A stretch of 36,815 nt of DNA from CAYMRB01 sp964392615 (lineage in GTDB: Bacteria; Planctomycetota; UBA8108), in contig CAYMRB010000040.1 of NCBI GenBank assembly GCA_964392615.1, positions 1-36,815 on the forward strand, given 5' to 3'. Position 1 is the first letter of the stretch. Each line of letters starts with the position of its first letter. The notes beneath the pieces were generated by a model. The model was given only the letters and a program-made list of their open reading frames with translations, had not been told where the DNA came from and ran no database searches. Shown here in pieces: positions 18,401 to 25,149 of this stretch. Made by a program: the position numbers and the translations under genes.

Positions 18401-21400
18401 GTTGGTCGGGTCGAGGAACCAGTCCTTGCCCGTCGCCGCGAGCGTCCGGATCGGCGGATCCTGGACGCGCATCGCCTTCGCGATCGCGAAAAACGCGTAG
18501 AAGTTGTTGCCGAGGGTGATTCGGCTGGTGTCCCACTCGCTCGCGATGTGGTCCTCGGCGTTCATCCACAGCGCATCGGAGCGCGGCACGCCGATCCACG
18601 CGAGCTGCACCATGCCGCTGGCATTCAACCCCGCACTCCAGCCACTCGCCAGGTATCCGAAACCGCGGTCGCTCGAGCTGAAGTCGAGCCAGACGCGGTT
18701 GCGATCCTTGACCCACTGCGGCGCGGGCAGACCCCAGACCCGCTCGGCCGCGATCAGTCCGATCGCACCCCACTGGGCGGCCGAGTTGTCGGGGATGCTG
18801 TTCCAGCTGTAGCGCCAGCCGCCACCGCGCGGGTCGCCCTCGTACTGCCCCCAGGAGTACATGTCGACCATGTCCTGCACGAGGTGACCGTACGGGCGTC
18901 CCCTCACGTTGGCCGGCCCGGCCTTCGCGACGAGATCCGGGCGACCGCTCGCGATGATCGCGTCCATCACCTGGCCGAGCTGGTACGGCTTGTGCGCGGA
19001 ATCTGCCTGCAGACCGATGCCGTTGCCGTTGGTGTCGGGGTCTCCCCAGGGCTCGTCGTCGATGTGGACGTGCTGGAGCTCCGTCATCAGGAAGTTCATC
19101 GCGCGGCTGACCGTCTCGACGTACGGGTCCTCGGCGCCGTCGCCATCCTCGCGGTGACCGTTGACCTCGAAGGCCTGCACCGCCGACGCGGTGACGCACG
19201 CCTGGTGGTTCTCGAAAGTCCAGTTGCCGCCGCGCGTCGTCTCGTCAATGTTCGCGCGCTCCATCGTGCGGTGCAGGAACCACAGCCCGTCGTCGATCGC
19301 GATGTTGATCTCGATCTCGATCGAGCGCGGTCGGATCAGTACGTGGTACGTGTCGCGTCCGATGTTGCCATCGGCATCGGTGACGGTGATCGTCGCGTCG
19401 AACGGCGTGTCCTCGGGGCCCGAGTACACATGGCGCGCCTCGATGGCGTACGCCTCCTCGAGCGTGTTCGCCGTGCCCGTCTCCGGTGGCGAACCGTCGC
19501 CGAAGTCCCACGTATAGTCGACGGGTGGCACCGCGCTACCGGCGACCGCCTTGAGGACGATCTCGCGGCCGCTCCAGGTCTCGTGCGGTAGCTCGCGGCT
19601 GCGTCCTGTCGCGGGCGAGAGGCCGAGCAGGCGCCAGGGCACCGCCTTGACGAGCCCCTCGCCGGTGATCGTGATCATCAGGCTCGCCGACGAGTGCTGC
19701 CCGGCCCAATCGTAGACCGTCACGAACACCCGGAAGCGACCCGGACGCCCCCAGAAGTGCGCGGTTCGTCCGCTTCTCGTCGCAAACGTCGTCCCATCGC
19801 CGAAGTCCCACACATAGCTCGCGACGCCGTGATCGTCGCTCGATGCCCGCGCGTCGAACGTCAGATCGACGCCGACCTCGCCCTCCGTCGGCCCGGCCAG
19901 CAACGCCAGCGGGCGCACGCCGCTCGTCGTGTTGACGGTCCCGATCGTCACCGCGTGCGCCTGAAGCGCGTGGTCGCGTACTTCGAGCGTGATCTCGGAC
20001 TCGCGATCGGTCGTCGTCGTGATCACCTCGCCGCGGTCGACGACCTCGTCGACCCACAGCTCATCGAAGCCGAAGACGCCTTGCGACACGTCCGCACCGA
20101 TGCCGAACTCGGCGTTCTCCTGAGCGATCGAGTCGTGGAGCAGCTCCCAGTCGAGTCCGCTCCCGGCCGGCCGTACCCAGTACGTCGCGCCGGCATCCGG
20201 CTTTGTGACGACGCGGACGTCGTACGACGAGCCGGGCACGTACGGTCGGTTGCTGCCCCGAGTCAGACCCCGCTCGCACGCGGCGACGAGTCCGGTGCCG
20301 TTCGACCGAGTGATGAACATGAAGCCGTGGACGATGTTGTTGTAGTGCCCCAACGTCGAGTCGGCGACCCGCAGGCCGACCGCGGCGCGGCCCACGGTGC
20401 CGGAGGGTGTGTCGACGCGCACCTCGAAGGTCGCGCCGCGCCGCACGCGCGTCTGGCGCGAGAAAAAGAAGTCCACACCCCAGCCGCGGCTGGCCGGACG
20501 GATGATCAGGCGGTCGCTCTGTGCGACCGTCGCCCCCGTCGTCCACTCGTCCGGGTCGATGAACGCACCACCGAAGCCGAAGCGGCGTGGCGGTAGATTC
20601 CACGTGTAGTCGTAGATGCCGAAGTCGTCGGTCGAGCCGCTCGCGTCGAGCACGATCGGTTGCTCGCCCTCGACGACGCTCGGCGACGCGATGACGAATC
20701 GCGCCGTCGGGAAGTCGTTCGAGACGACCTCGACCTCCTGCGTCGTCGAGACCTCCTGGCGGCCGTTGTCGGTCACCGTCAGCGCTACCGTGTAGGTCCC
20801 GGTGCCCGCGAACTCGTGCGTGACCTCGGCGCCACGGGTCGTCGTGCCATCGCCGAAGTCCCAGTCCCACGTCCAGACGCCGGTATCGTCGGTCGAGCCC
20901 ATGCCGTCCCAGCTCGATGCCCACAGGCCGCCGGTCGCGACGCTCTCGTCGAGCCGCGTCGGTCCACTGATCACGGGCACCGGCGGATCGCTCGCGACGA
21001 TCGACACCTCGTGCGTCGCGACGTCGGTCTGGACCGCGTGGTCGTACGCGGTAAGCGTGACGGTGTAGACGCCGGCGGCGTCGTAGAACGTCGTCTCCTC
21101 GAAGCCGGTGGCCCTCCGGCCGTTGCCGAAGCACTCGTACTTCCAGAGGCCGACGTCGTCGTCGGTTCCCTCGGCCGAGAAGCTCGTCGTCCAGCGACCG
21201 TTCCTCGCGGCGGTCTCGTCGACCGTGTCGGGTCCGGTGATCACCGCGTCCGGCGGCGCGCCCGGCACGAACGTCACGGTCGTCTGCTGGCTCGCCTGGA
21301 GCCCCGACGTATCCGTCACGGTCAGCGTGACAGTCCACGGGCCGGGACCGTTCCACCTGTGCTCGATCGGCGTGCCGGTGCTTGTCTGGCCGTCGCCGAA

Positions 21401-22870
21401 ATCCCACTCCCACGATGCGATGCCGAAGTCGTCGGTCGATCCGGAGCCATCGAGCGTCGCGTCCCAGGATCCCCGGTACGCGGCGTCTTCGCCGAGCGTG
21501 TACGGACCGCCGGCGTTCGCGATTGGCGCGTCGCCCTGAACGGCGACGATGACGCGTCGGCACTGCGGAATGCCGTCAGCGTCGGTATGCACCATGCGGA
21601 CGTCGAACGTACCCTCGCTCGCGTACGTGTGCGCGACCGATTGGCCGCTCGCCGCGTGGCCGTCGCCGAAGTCCCAATCGTACGCGTCGCCCGCGTCGGC
21701 GTCGGATCCGGCCACGCTGAACGCGGCCTCGTCACCGAGCGCGATCGTTTCCTGGAACGAGACCTCGAGGTTGCGGCGCCGCGGCCGAGGCGGTGCGGAG
21801 ATGCCGAGCGCCGACTCCGGAGGCCGGTCCTCGAGCGTGGTCCGTTCGCCGAACGAGCCGTCGCCGAGGCCGCGCCAATACACGATGTAGCGGTGAGCGA
21901 CCACCGCGATCAGGTCGTCGACGCCGTCGCCGTCGAAGTCGAACGCGTCGCCGCCCGCATTGCGGGCGAGCTCGAGCTCGGGGTGCGGCACGCCGGCGTC
22001 GAAGGTTCCATCGCCGCGACCCCGGAACGAGTTGAAGCTGCCGGAGTTCCCCGTGACCGCGACGACATCGAGGTGGCCGTCGCAGTCGAAGTCGCCGGCC
22101 GCGACGGCGTACGGATCCTGACCGGCGTCGCCGATGTCGACCGGCGCCTCGGTGAATCCACCTGCGCCGTCGCCGAGGTAGAGCCGCACCGCGCCCGATG
22201 GGGCGGTGGCGCGGACGAAGTCGAGGTGGCCGTCCTCGTCGAAGTCGCCGACGTCGATGCCGCGACCGTCGCCTCGCAGCGTGAGCGTCGTCTGCGTGAA
22301 CGTCCCGTCGCCCGCGCCGCGGTAAAGACTGAGGTTCGCCGAGTCGCCGCCCATGACGAAATCGATGTGGCCGTCGGCGTCGAAGTCCCCCGCCGCGGCG
22401 CCCGTCGCGTACGTGTTCGAGTCCTGCGTCTCGGCAAGGACCACGGGGGCGCCGAACCCGCCGTCGGCGAGGCCGCGGAAGAACCACGGGGTCACGGCGT
22501 CGTCATCGCCGTCCCCGACCACGGCATCGAGCAGGCCGTCCTCGTCGAAGTCCGCGACCGCCACCGCGCGCGCGCGGCCGCCCACGTCGCCGACGGGAGC
22601 GAGGGCACCGAACGTGCCGTCGCCGTTCGACGGCAGCGCGAAAACGCTGCCGGTGTCATCGCTGAGGACGACGATGTCAGCAGCGGGTACGGAAGATGTT
22701 CGCCATGCGCTGGCGAGCATCACGGCGGCGACGGCCGCGAGACAGCGGAGGAATCGCCAACTGCAGGGACTATTCCGCGTGCGGGATTGTCCGTGATCGC
22801 TGGAACACGACGGACACGGACGCGTGGGACGTCGGCGCGATGCAGTCGCTTGCATGATCTCGGCCCTCAT
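9431..22870 (-). CDS. Giant exported FG-GAP / PKD / toroid / RHS (YD-repeat) surface protein, 4,479 residues
   Basis: This is a single uninterrupted frame. The start is 22870 or, with the better-spaced AGGG, the ATG at 22855. A signal segment (LRCLAAVAAVMLASA) precedes residue 64. Domains in order, approximate: five FG-GAP blades 64-360; PKD domains to 1180 (WDFGDG motifs), one split by a lectin-like insert at 758-947; an alpha/alpha-toroid of prenyltransferase/squalene-cyclase type 1181-1534; two PKD to 1731; an FnIII-like domain to 1824; one putative-Ig (He_PIG) domain; three PKD to 2201; four He_PIG to 2567; Ig-like modules to 2854; RHS entry (VTRTYDSR) near 2880; YD repeats 3074-4274 interrupted by a two-helix membrane insert at 3914-4051; the core DPVNSRDPSGNW near 4270; and a hydrophobic tail 4275-4479. 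Family knowledge: YD shells encapsulate C-terminal cargo. Role inferred: surface adhesin or contact-dependent effector. Confidence 0.93.
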   Translation of the reverse strand: MRAEIMQATASRRRPTRPCPSCSSDHGQSRTRNSPCSWRFLRCLAAVAAVMLASAWRTSSVPAADIVVLSDDTGSVFALPSNGDGTFGALAPVGDVGGRARAVAVADFDEDGLLDAVVGDGDDDAVTPWFFRGLADGGFGAPVVLAETQDSNTYATGAAAGDFDADGHIDFVMGGDSANLSLYRGAGDGTFTQTTLTLRGDGRGIDVGDFDEDGHLDFVRATAPSGAVRLYLGDGAGGFTEAPVDIGDAGQDPYAVAAGDFDCDGHLDVVAVTGNSGSFNSFRGRGDGTFDAGVPHPELELARNAGGDAFDFDGDGVDDLIAVVAHRYIVYWRGLGDGSFGERTTLEDRPPESALGISAPPRPRRRNLEVSFQETIALGDEAAFSVAGSDADAGDAYDWDFGDGHAASGQSVAHTYASEGTFDVRMVHTDADGIPQCRRVIVAVQGDAPIANAGGPYTLGEDAAYRGSWDATLDGSGSTDDFGIASWEWDFGDGQTSTGTPIEHRWNGPGPWTVTLTVTDTSGLQASQQTTVTFVPGAPPDAVITGPDTVDETAARNGRWTTSFSAEGTDDDVGLWKYECFGNGRRATGFEETTFYDAAGVYTVTLTAYDHAVQTDVATHEVSIVASDPPVPVISGPTRLDESVATGGLWASSWDGMGSTDDTGVWTWDWDFGDGTTTRGAEVTHEFAGTGTYTVALTVTDNGRQEVSTTQEVEVVSNDFPTARFVIASPSVVEGEQPIVLDASGSTDDFGIYDYTWNLPPRRFGFGGAFIDPDEWTTGATVAQSDRLIIRPASRGWGVDFFFSRQTRVRRGATFEVRVDTPSGTVGRAAVGLRVADSTLGHYNNIVHGFMFITRSNGTGLVAACERGLTRGSNRPYVPGSSYDVRVVTKPDAGATYWVRPAGSGLDWELLHDSIAQENAEFGIGADVSQGVFGFDELWVDEVVDRGEVITTTTDRESEITLEVRDHALQAHAVTIGTVNTTSGVRPLALLAGPTEGEVGVDLTFDARASSDDHGVASYVWDFGDGTTFATRSGRTAHFWGRPGRFRVFVTVYDWAGQHSSASLMITITGEGLVKAVPWRLLGLSPATGRSRELPHETWSGREIVLKAVAGSAVPPVDYTWDFGDGSPPETGTANTLEEAYAIEARHVYSGPEDTPFDATITVTDADGNIGRDTYHVLIRPRSIEIEINIAIDDGLWFLHRTMERANIDETTRGGNWTFENHQACVTASAVQAFEVNGHREDGDGAEDPYVETVSRAMNFLMTELQHVHIDDEPWGDPDTNGNGIGLQADSAHKPYQLGQVMDAIIASGRPDLVAKAGPANVRGRPYGHLVQDMVDMYSWGQYEGDPRGGGWRYSWNSIPDNSAAQWGAIGLIAAERVWGLPAPQWVKDRNRVWLDFSSSDRGFGYLASGWSAGLNASGMVQLAWIGVPRSDALWMNAEDHIASEWDTSRITLGNNFYAFFAIAKAMRVQDPPIRTLAATGKDWFLDPTNGLARILVDRQDPDDGSWLSNAWIEERPYSTAWAVLMLSSSLFQEGPVAVVHSRPNPTAIGREITFDASASFHEAEGVFEIVEYRWDMDAADGIDFDAPDAVGPVVTHAYGELGTYEVTLQVADDNSPVLYDTASAVVEVTIPPHPPTAIAGGPYIAAVGERVVVDGSGSYDIDAADGDAIQSWDWETDFEQPLGFDDVTGETATIVGGFASSGDHQIGLRVTDRTEEVYPEALSPDLTDDDFAEVTVYNRVINDLTARPKHAKIQLQWTDRSTWDPDRNTGTMWHMQVLRSSAGPNHGFELIGATRNRWAVYIDRDVEVGVRYWYRLLVHDIDSPNAPIGVPMGSSSVAGATPLPRQRGTNLAPRIVTEAPLEVEATTEYRYDVDAIDAEGHVITYRLALAPTGMEIVAASGLVTYTPSEMQVGLHDALVEAVDSEGAIAAQFFEVLVTPRPNLPPVAEAGGPYSALRGEPIAFSSAGSSDPDGDPIEVTWSFGDGTTETGATPTHVYAAAGSYVATVIVSDGRGGTVSDEAVVEIGEPNRPPTAIVRGGPDFRVRLGQTIELDATASFDHDGDDLSFEWSWGDSTPADTDAMASHVYASEGVFSGALTVEDGHGGLDTYEFTVEVGAANTPPAPAFEITVLGRDPGDEFTFDGSASTDPEGDPFLLEWDFGDGSTTSGIVVTHVWDAPGDYTVALTARDDQGDEATTSQDVHINAPPTFDSTPPTAVNEDELFVYTIVVSDGDGENVTFELADAPSGMSFAADTGRLTWTPTATDVGDHAVRILATDAAGSQRGQAFIVTVTAINDAPVVVTSPPSSATSGRAYAYDVDATDEEDDALEFTLDAAPAGMTIGAATGLVEWLPDDGDVGLHDVTVRVTDLPGAFTTQSWSLEVRQANRPPEFTSAPMTATLEDKPYAYDADATDPDGDALVYSLAAAPDGMTIRAAIGLIEWTPTVADIGDHTIVVRADDGFDGQTMQGYTLSVVSVNDAPEITSPPRTEAEPGFAYVYRVTATDEESDSLEFALDAAPDGMTIDAASGLIQWTPEAADLGDHSVVVRVTDVPGASTTQAFTLTVADLPHAPEVLDIPDQVVQDGDSFEPIRLDDYVYDPDHLDSDLTWSVRGDSSNLDVTIGADRIATITYDPGVRTSRSVTFTATDPEGRSGSAVAAFGVVEPSSDDVPPVAVIEVAPDPLPLDTRATITVRASDDEGIDRVSASVDGVALRLSNRGGGVHESDWWGRTAGFHRIEAIVHDTSGNRFTASHDLLVADPNLASALEVEIAAPLADSVLTEPTPVVGTVTGEGLADYAVDFAPLGTNDYTVLAEGREPVTNATLATFDPTTLLDGFYTIRVTARTLAGEIRHTSIVVEGDPAIELAPFTVSFEDKTLLMGGFPLTVTRTYDSRDKRQGDFGYGWRLDFSGPTLTQNRMPGVDWEQRSSGGLFPVFTLLPTAPHKVLVQFDAFRKYEFRPVPSPVQSTLLPLQFLDRMDFRPEGELQDATLTASPLASFTNGVVGPAELYDEFFNVYVPQVYTFQTPDRHVYRFELDRGKTLTYSLAAVTNPEGITVRITPHGLLRSDGLSIVFERDDEDRISRIEDPAGGAIVYEYDVRGDLMAVTDEVGSRTTFVYEPGHLLTEIHDPRGNRAIRTEYDEDGRIVASTDASGRRIEFTHDIDGREELVRDRLGNVTRYIYDDRSNIVSAEKSVTVDGEPALVLRTFTYDDRSNKTSETDPEGRTATWEYDDGDRVVRHVDFEGRVKEWTYDAQGRVLTEIATNGNVTSNSLDDDGRLARRGVRDRDGARISEERYVYDEVGYLVEHHRDLDESTTAVTRYEYDDVGNRIATIDPLGHRIENEYDGNGMPTVQRMTRTRADGQFEDILTTFVYDAKQRLVERTDAAGTTSTTYNEIGKREASTDAGGNVTRYEYDDRGNLVRTVYPDGTAETTVYDAENRKIARTDQAGRTTHYVLDEIGRTVETILPDDTLDDLSDNSATRATYDRVGRMTSRIDAAGNVTLYEHVASTETEPRKQIVTDPVGGVTTHEYDEGDRETRRIDARGNEMRWEYDGFGRLVKTTYADGTFETVEYDLGGRKVAEVDAAGRRKDFEYDLAGRLVAVRGELDFVMTYAHDELGHLMSQMDGLGRTTRVEYDAAGRRIARTLSMGQRESYTYDDAGNRASKTDFNGATTTYEYDALNRLTRESRSDGTTVEYLYTATGLRSVVTDRRGDTTYEYDAWERLVRKTDADGSAIAYGYDTRGNRTSLTTRAGTTTYAFDDLGRPTSITDPAGAVTSYEYDAVGNRERVEYPDGTVTTHVYDALNRLTSLTTTNAGGAVIASYAYTLDPAGHRTRVVESGSATTGRTVDYAYDALWRLSTETIDEPGDDRDATISYEYDAVGNRLEREIAAAGGTTTTSYTYDDNDRLVREERSVVVARAAGGGGPVLCAFAPSEGAHRALLTFDGLVLAAIVAALLWLAIVLLRSRRARYHWRRAAWVASTQTAVWLATAVLVLGQRNLHAMEVNGRLWADQERALREAADAAEDDRDADVEAPIEADDDRHTRGIGGVQGTAGFLVYTHDANGNTLTRSDGNATDAFTYDAANRLIDANLEIESGGSDATAVAYEYDADGLRVSSTVGTRTTYSLVDTNRRFGQVVLETRVDHEVSYVWGDDLVSMTRPADEGGVRYYHYDGQLSVRHLTDESGAVVDEYTYDAFGALIRSTGATTNAYRYTGEQFDPNLGFYYLRARYYDAQSGRFLTADSWEGRTSDPATLHKYLYAHSDPVNSRDPSGNWTMTEMLIVVVIVAILSAILGTLVTGKLSTGLHIGFYAGASTAILFAAAAQGVLPLAVFMGVVQGVIQIALDQIDPNTDDADKSALLSFTKGFFVGASSVVAAAVGINAAYLAGALQLLQELVDIFTALFTGTTVDLQRSLTNVIVAFIAARASGALGELQITDAASQIVDVLVGVNAVVILNDLRGLLRVLAGEPEERRPPRD
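10290..13650 (-). repeat. DNA-level trace of the YD-repeat array inside the giant gene
   Basis: The YEYD-type peptide repeat gives a recurring + strand word, gtcgtactcgta, for example near 11228, 11527, 11708, 12148 and 12891. Spacing is in the 60-100 bp range expected of YD units. The units are degenerate, so the array is coding repetition, not satellite DNA. It could still promote recombination or short-read misassembly. Confidence 0.75.
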
Positions 22871-23331
22871 GCCCTCGTCAGCCCGGAGGCGATCGAAGGG
22901 CCCGTTCTCTGCCGCCGCTCTCGAACCCAGCCGGCGCGGCGTTCTTCGCCCAGGCGAATTCCGACCGATGCGAGCAAAGGAAGCGCCGCAGCGGTATCGG
23001 AACTCCGCCCCTCGACCTCGAACAGCCGCCGGGTGTCCCTTCGCAGACCCGTCCAGTGCGGGAAGCCGAGCCGACCGACTCGTGAGTCCGAGCGACGATC
23101 ACCGCGCTTCGGGCAACCGCGCGATTCGCGACAGAGCTGCTCTACGAGGCGCGGCGGAGTGAGCGGAATCGCCGGCTACGGCCCCGAGGACGCTCTTGAC
23201 GGCGGAAGCGCGCATCGGTTCGCGTCTCGAGGGGCCACCCGATCCGATTGTCTCGGATTCTTGCAGACAAGCCAGGAGTATCCGGCGACGATCCGCCTCA
23301 CCGAGATCACTCGCGAGGAGGCCTCTATCGG
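22871..23331. other. Divergent intergenic region between the giant RHS gene and the TPR gene
   Basis: These 461 bp separate two divergent starts and must carry both promoters. A TTGACG hexamer occurs near 23194 on the + strand, but I see no acceptable -10 element at 17-18 bp from it. Short open frames here look like chance frames in GC-rich DNA. I see no tRNA, repeat or convincing hairpin. Confidence 0.5.
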
Positions 23332-24495
23332 ATGATCAGCCGACGCACACCAAGAGACGCGCCGCGTGTCCTTTGGCTCGCCGTGTTCCTGGCCGGGCTC
23401 TTCCTCGCCGTGCCCGCCTCGGCCTGTCTCTGGGACTACGACACGCTTCTGATGGAGCGCTCGCGTTTTCCCGACACACTCGAGCTCATCACCGGCAAGT
23501 TCCGGCGGCACTCGACCGAGTTCTACGCGTGGCGCATCGAGGATCGTCTTCAGAAGCTCGAGAAGGAGCCCGAGAACCTCGCCTGGCTCGATGACCTGGG
23601 CGTCGCCTACGACAAGACGGGCCAGCACGCGAAGGCTGTCGAGACGATGCAGCGCAAGGAGGCGATTCGCCCGGGTCTATACGAGACCGCCGCCAATCGC
23701 GGCACGTTCCTCATCCACTCGGGAAACTTCGAAGAGGGCCTCGTGCACATCCGGCGCGCGATCGAGATCAACCCCGACGCCCACTTCGGACGCGAGGTGT
23801 ACCAGCAGCGCCTCGTCGAGTACGTGCTGGAGTCTCGATCCCGGGGGCGTACGGGGCTCCCCCTTCGCGATCTCGAGACAGAGCGCGGCTTCGTGGAGTT
23901 CCTCTCTGGAGCCACGCTGAGTGGGAACGAAAGCAAGATCGACTGGATCGACGCGGCCGAAGCCCGAAAGGCGCTGAAGGGCGTCCTGGGCATGATGCGC
24001 TTCGGGCACCACGACTCGCCCGTCCTCCTCGAGGCGCTGGGAGATCTGCTGAGCTTCCGGGCCATGGACGACGGCAAGCGGCTCGCTGCGCGCGCCTACC
24101 TCAAGGCGTCCTACGAAGCCGACGACGAAGCGGCGCGCAAGGCCTACCGCACGCTAGCGCGACAGGCGCTGAACATGCAGACGATTCACCCGGCAACGAC
24201 CTCGGAACTGACCGTCGAGCCGTTGGAGGCGACGTTCCGTGTCGAGCTGTCGGAAGCCCGCGAGTGGTACGAGCAATTGGAGGCGGACGAGCTGCGGTGG
24301 ATTCGGGAGGGCAAGGATGCGGACGCCGAGTTCGCGCGCAAGTACTTCGCAGAGCCGACCGTGTCCGATTCTTCTTGGAGGACGTGGGTGAATCTGCTCT
24401 GGGATCCGTGGCTCGCGTCCGGCCTCGCGCTGGTCGCTCTGGTCGCCGCGTTCGTAATCTTCCGACGCCGGCGTCGGGGCAAGCGCTCGATCTGA
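23332..24495 (+). CDS. TPR-repeat protein with signal sequence and C-terminal membrane anchor
   Basis: The frame opens at 23248, but the ATG at 23332 is preferred. It has GAGGAG 11 nt upstream and starts a signal peptide ending VPASAC, which could be a lipobox with Cys at +1. The mature part has TPR-like helices at about residues 70-150 (LAWLDDLGVAYDKTGQHAKAV, one unit). A long helical region follows, then a C-terminal membrane span (LASGLALVALVAAFVIF) ending in an Arg/Lys-rich cytoplasmic tail. The protein is therefore anchored with its repeats outside the cytoplasm, where it probably acts as a protein-protein scaffold. No catalytic motif is visible. It diverges from the giant RHS gene and may share its control region. 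Confidence 0.85.
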   Translation: MISRRTPRDAPRVLWLAVFLAGLFLAVPASACLWDYDTLLMERSRFPDTLELITGKFRRHSTEFYAWRIEDRLQKLEKEPENLAWLDDLGVAYDKTGQHAKAVETMQRKEAIRPGLYETAANRGTFLIHSGNFEEGLVHIRRAIEINPDAHFGREVYQQRLVEYVLESRSRGRTGLPLRDLETERGFVEFLSGATLSGNESKIDWIDAAEARKALKGVLGMMRFGHHDSPVLLEALGDLLSFRAMDDGKRLAARAYLKASYEADDEAARKAYRTLARQALNMQTIHPATTSELTVEPLEATFRVELSEAREWYEQLEADELRWIREGKDADAEFARKYFAEPTVSDSSWRTWVNLLWDPWLASGLALVALVAAFVIFRRRRRGKRSI

Positions 24496-24505
24496 GCTCG
24501 CGGCG

Positions 24506-25051
24506 TCAGAACTTGAACAGGTTGAACAGCGGCGCGAGCACGCGGTGGTCGCCGACGAGCACGCGCACGTCGATTCGGTCGCGATCGGGCCCGCCGATCC
24601 GCATGGGCCCGCTGCGGCGCTCGCGCTTCACGGTCAGCTCGTACTTGCCCGCCGTCGTCAGATCGAACGAGAACTGACGGTCACCCGAGTGCCGCACGAT
24701 CTCCGAGCCGCTCTCGACCTCCTGGCCTTGCGGGCCGACGAGCTTCCACGAGAGCTTCACCTCGTGCTTTCTCGTGCCGAGCTCGACCGTGTGCTCTTCG
24801 CCGACGCGGTCGAGCGTCATGGCGAAGGTCTGAGTGCCGGCGTGCGCGAAGCGCTGTCCGGTCTCCCGGAACACGACATCGCCGCGCAGCACGAAGAACT
24901 CGAGGAGCAAGAGGACGACGAGGATCGCGATCGGGATCGGCGCGTACTTGCGGAGTGCGGGGTTTTGCCAGAACGACTCCTCCGCGGTAGCTGACGTCGA
25001 CGAGAAGCTATGCGTCTTACCGGATCGTGTCGCTTCGCGCGGGTACGGCAC
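24506..25051 (-). CDS. Small membrane-anchored protein of unknown function
   Basis: The frame is open back into the sialate esterase gene, but the GTG at 25051 has AGAGG 7 nt upstream and gives a 181-residue protein that avoids that overlap. It has a Ser/Thr-rich N-terminal segment, one membrane span near residues 39-56 (PIPIAILVVLLLLEFFVL), and a beta-rich extracytoplasmic domain. That domain contains a TTAGKYELTVKRE strand pattern typical of Ig-like or PPC-like sandwiches. I do not recognise a named family. It is the last gene of the minus-strand set starting at 28230, about 100 nt behind the sialate esterase stop, and its stop converges on the TPR gene's stop with 10 nt between. Confidence 0.72.
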   Translation of the reverse strand: MPYPREATRSGKTHSFSSTSATAEESFWQNPALRKYAPIPIAILVVLLLLEFFVLRGDVVFRETGQRFAHAGTQTFAMTLDRVGEEHTVELGTRKHEVKLSWKLVGPQGQEVESGSEIVRHSGDRQFSFDLTTAGKYELTVKRERRSGPMRIGGPDRDRIDVRVLVGDHRVLAPLFNLFKF

Positions 25052-25149
25052 GCTGGCACCTCTTCGTTCGTGTGCTGTGGAGGACGACGACTCGGAACCT
25101 ATGTTCCGCCCCTCGTCATCCCTCCTTCGACCCGTTCGCGACGTCGTCT

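Noticed and set aside
22878..23102. A 74-codon minus-strand frame just upstream of the giant gene
   Set aside because: It is Arg/Ser/Gly-rich with no domain and no ribosome site, and lies where the giant gene's promoter should be.
20660..23335. An 891-codon + strand frame crossing the N-terminal part of the giant gene and the divergent intergenic region
   Set aside because: Most of it is antisense to FG-GAP and PKD coding sequence, and the remaining part overlaps the promoter region of the TPR gene.
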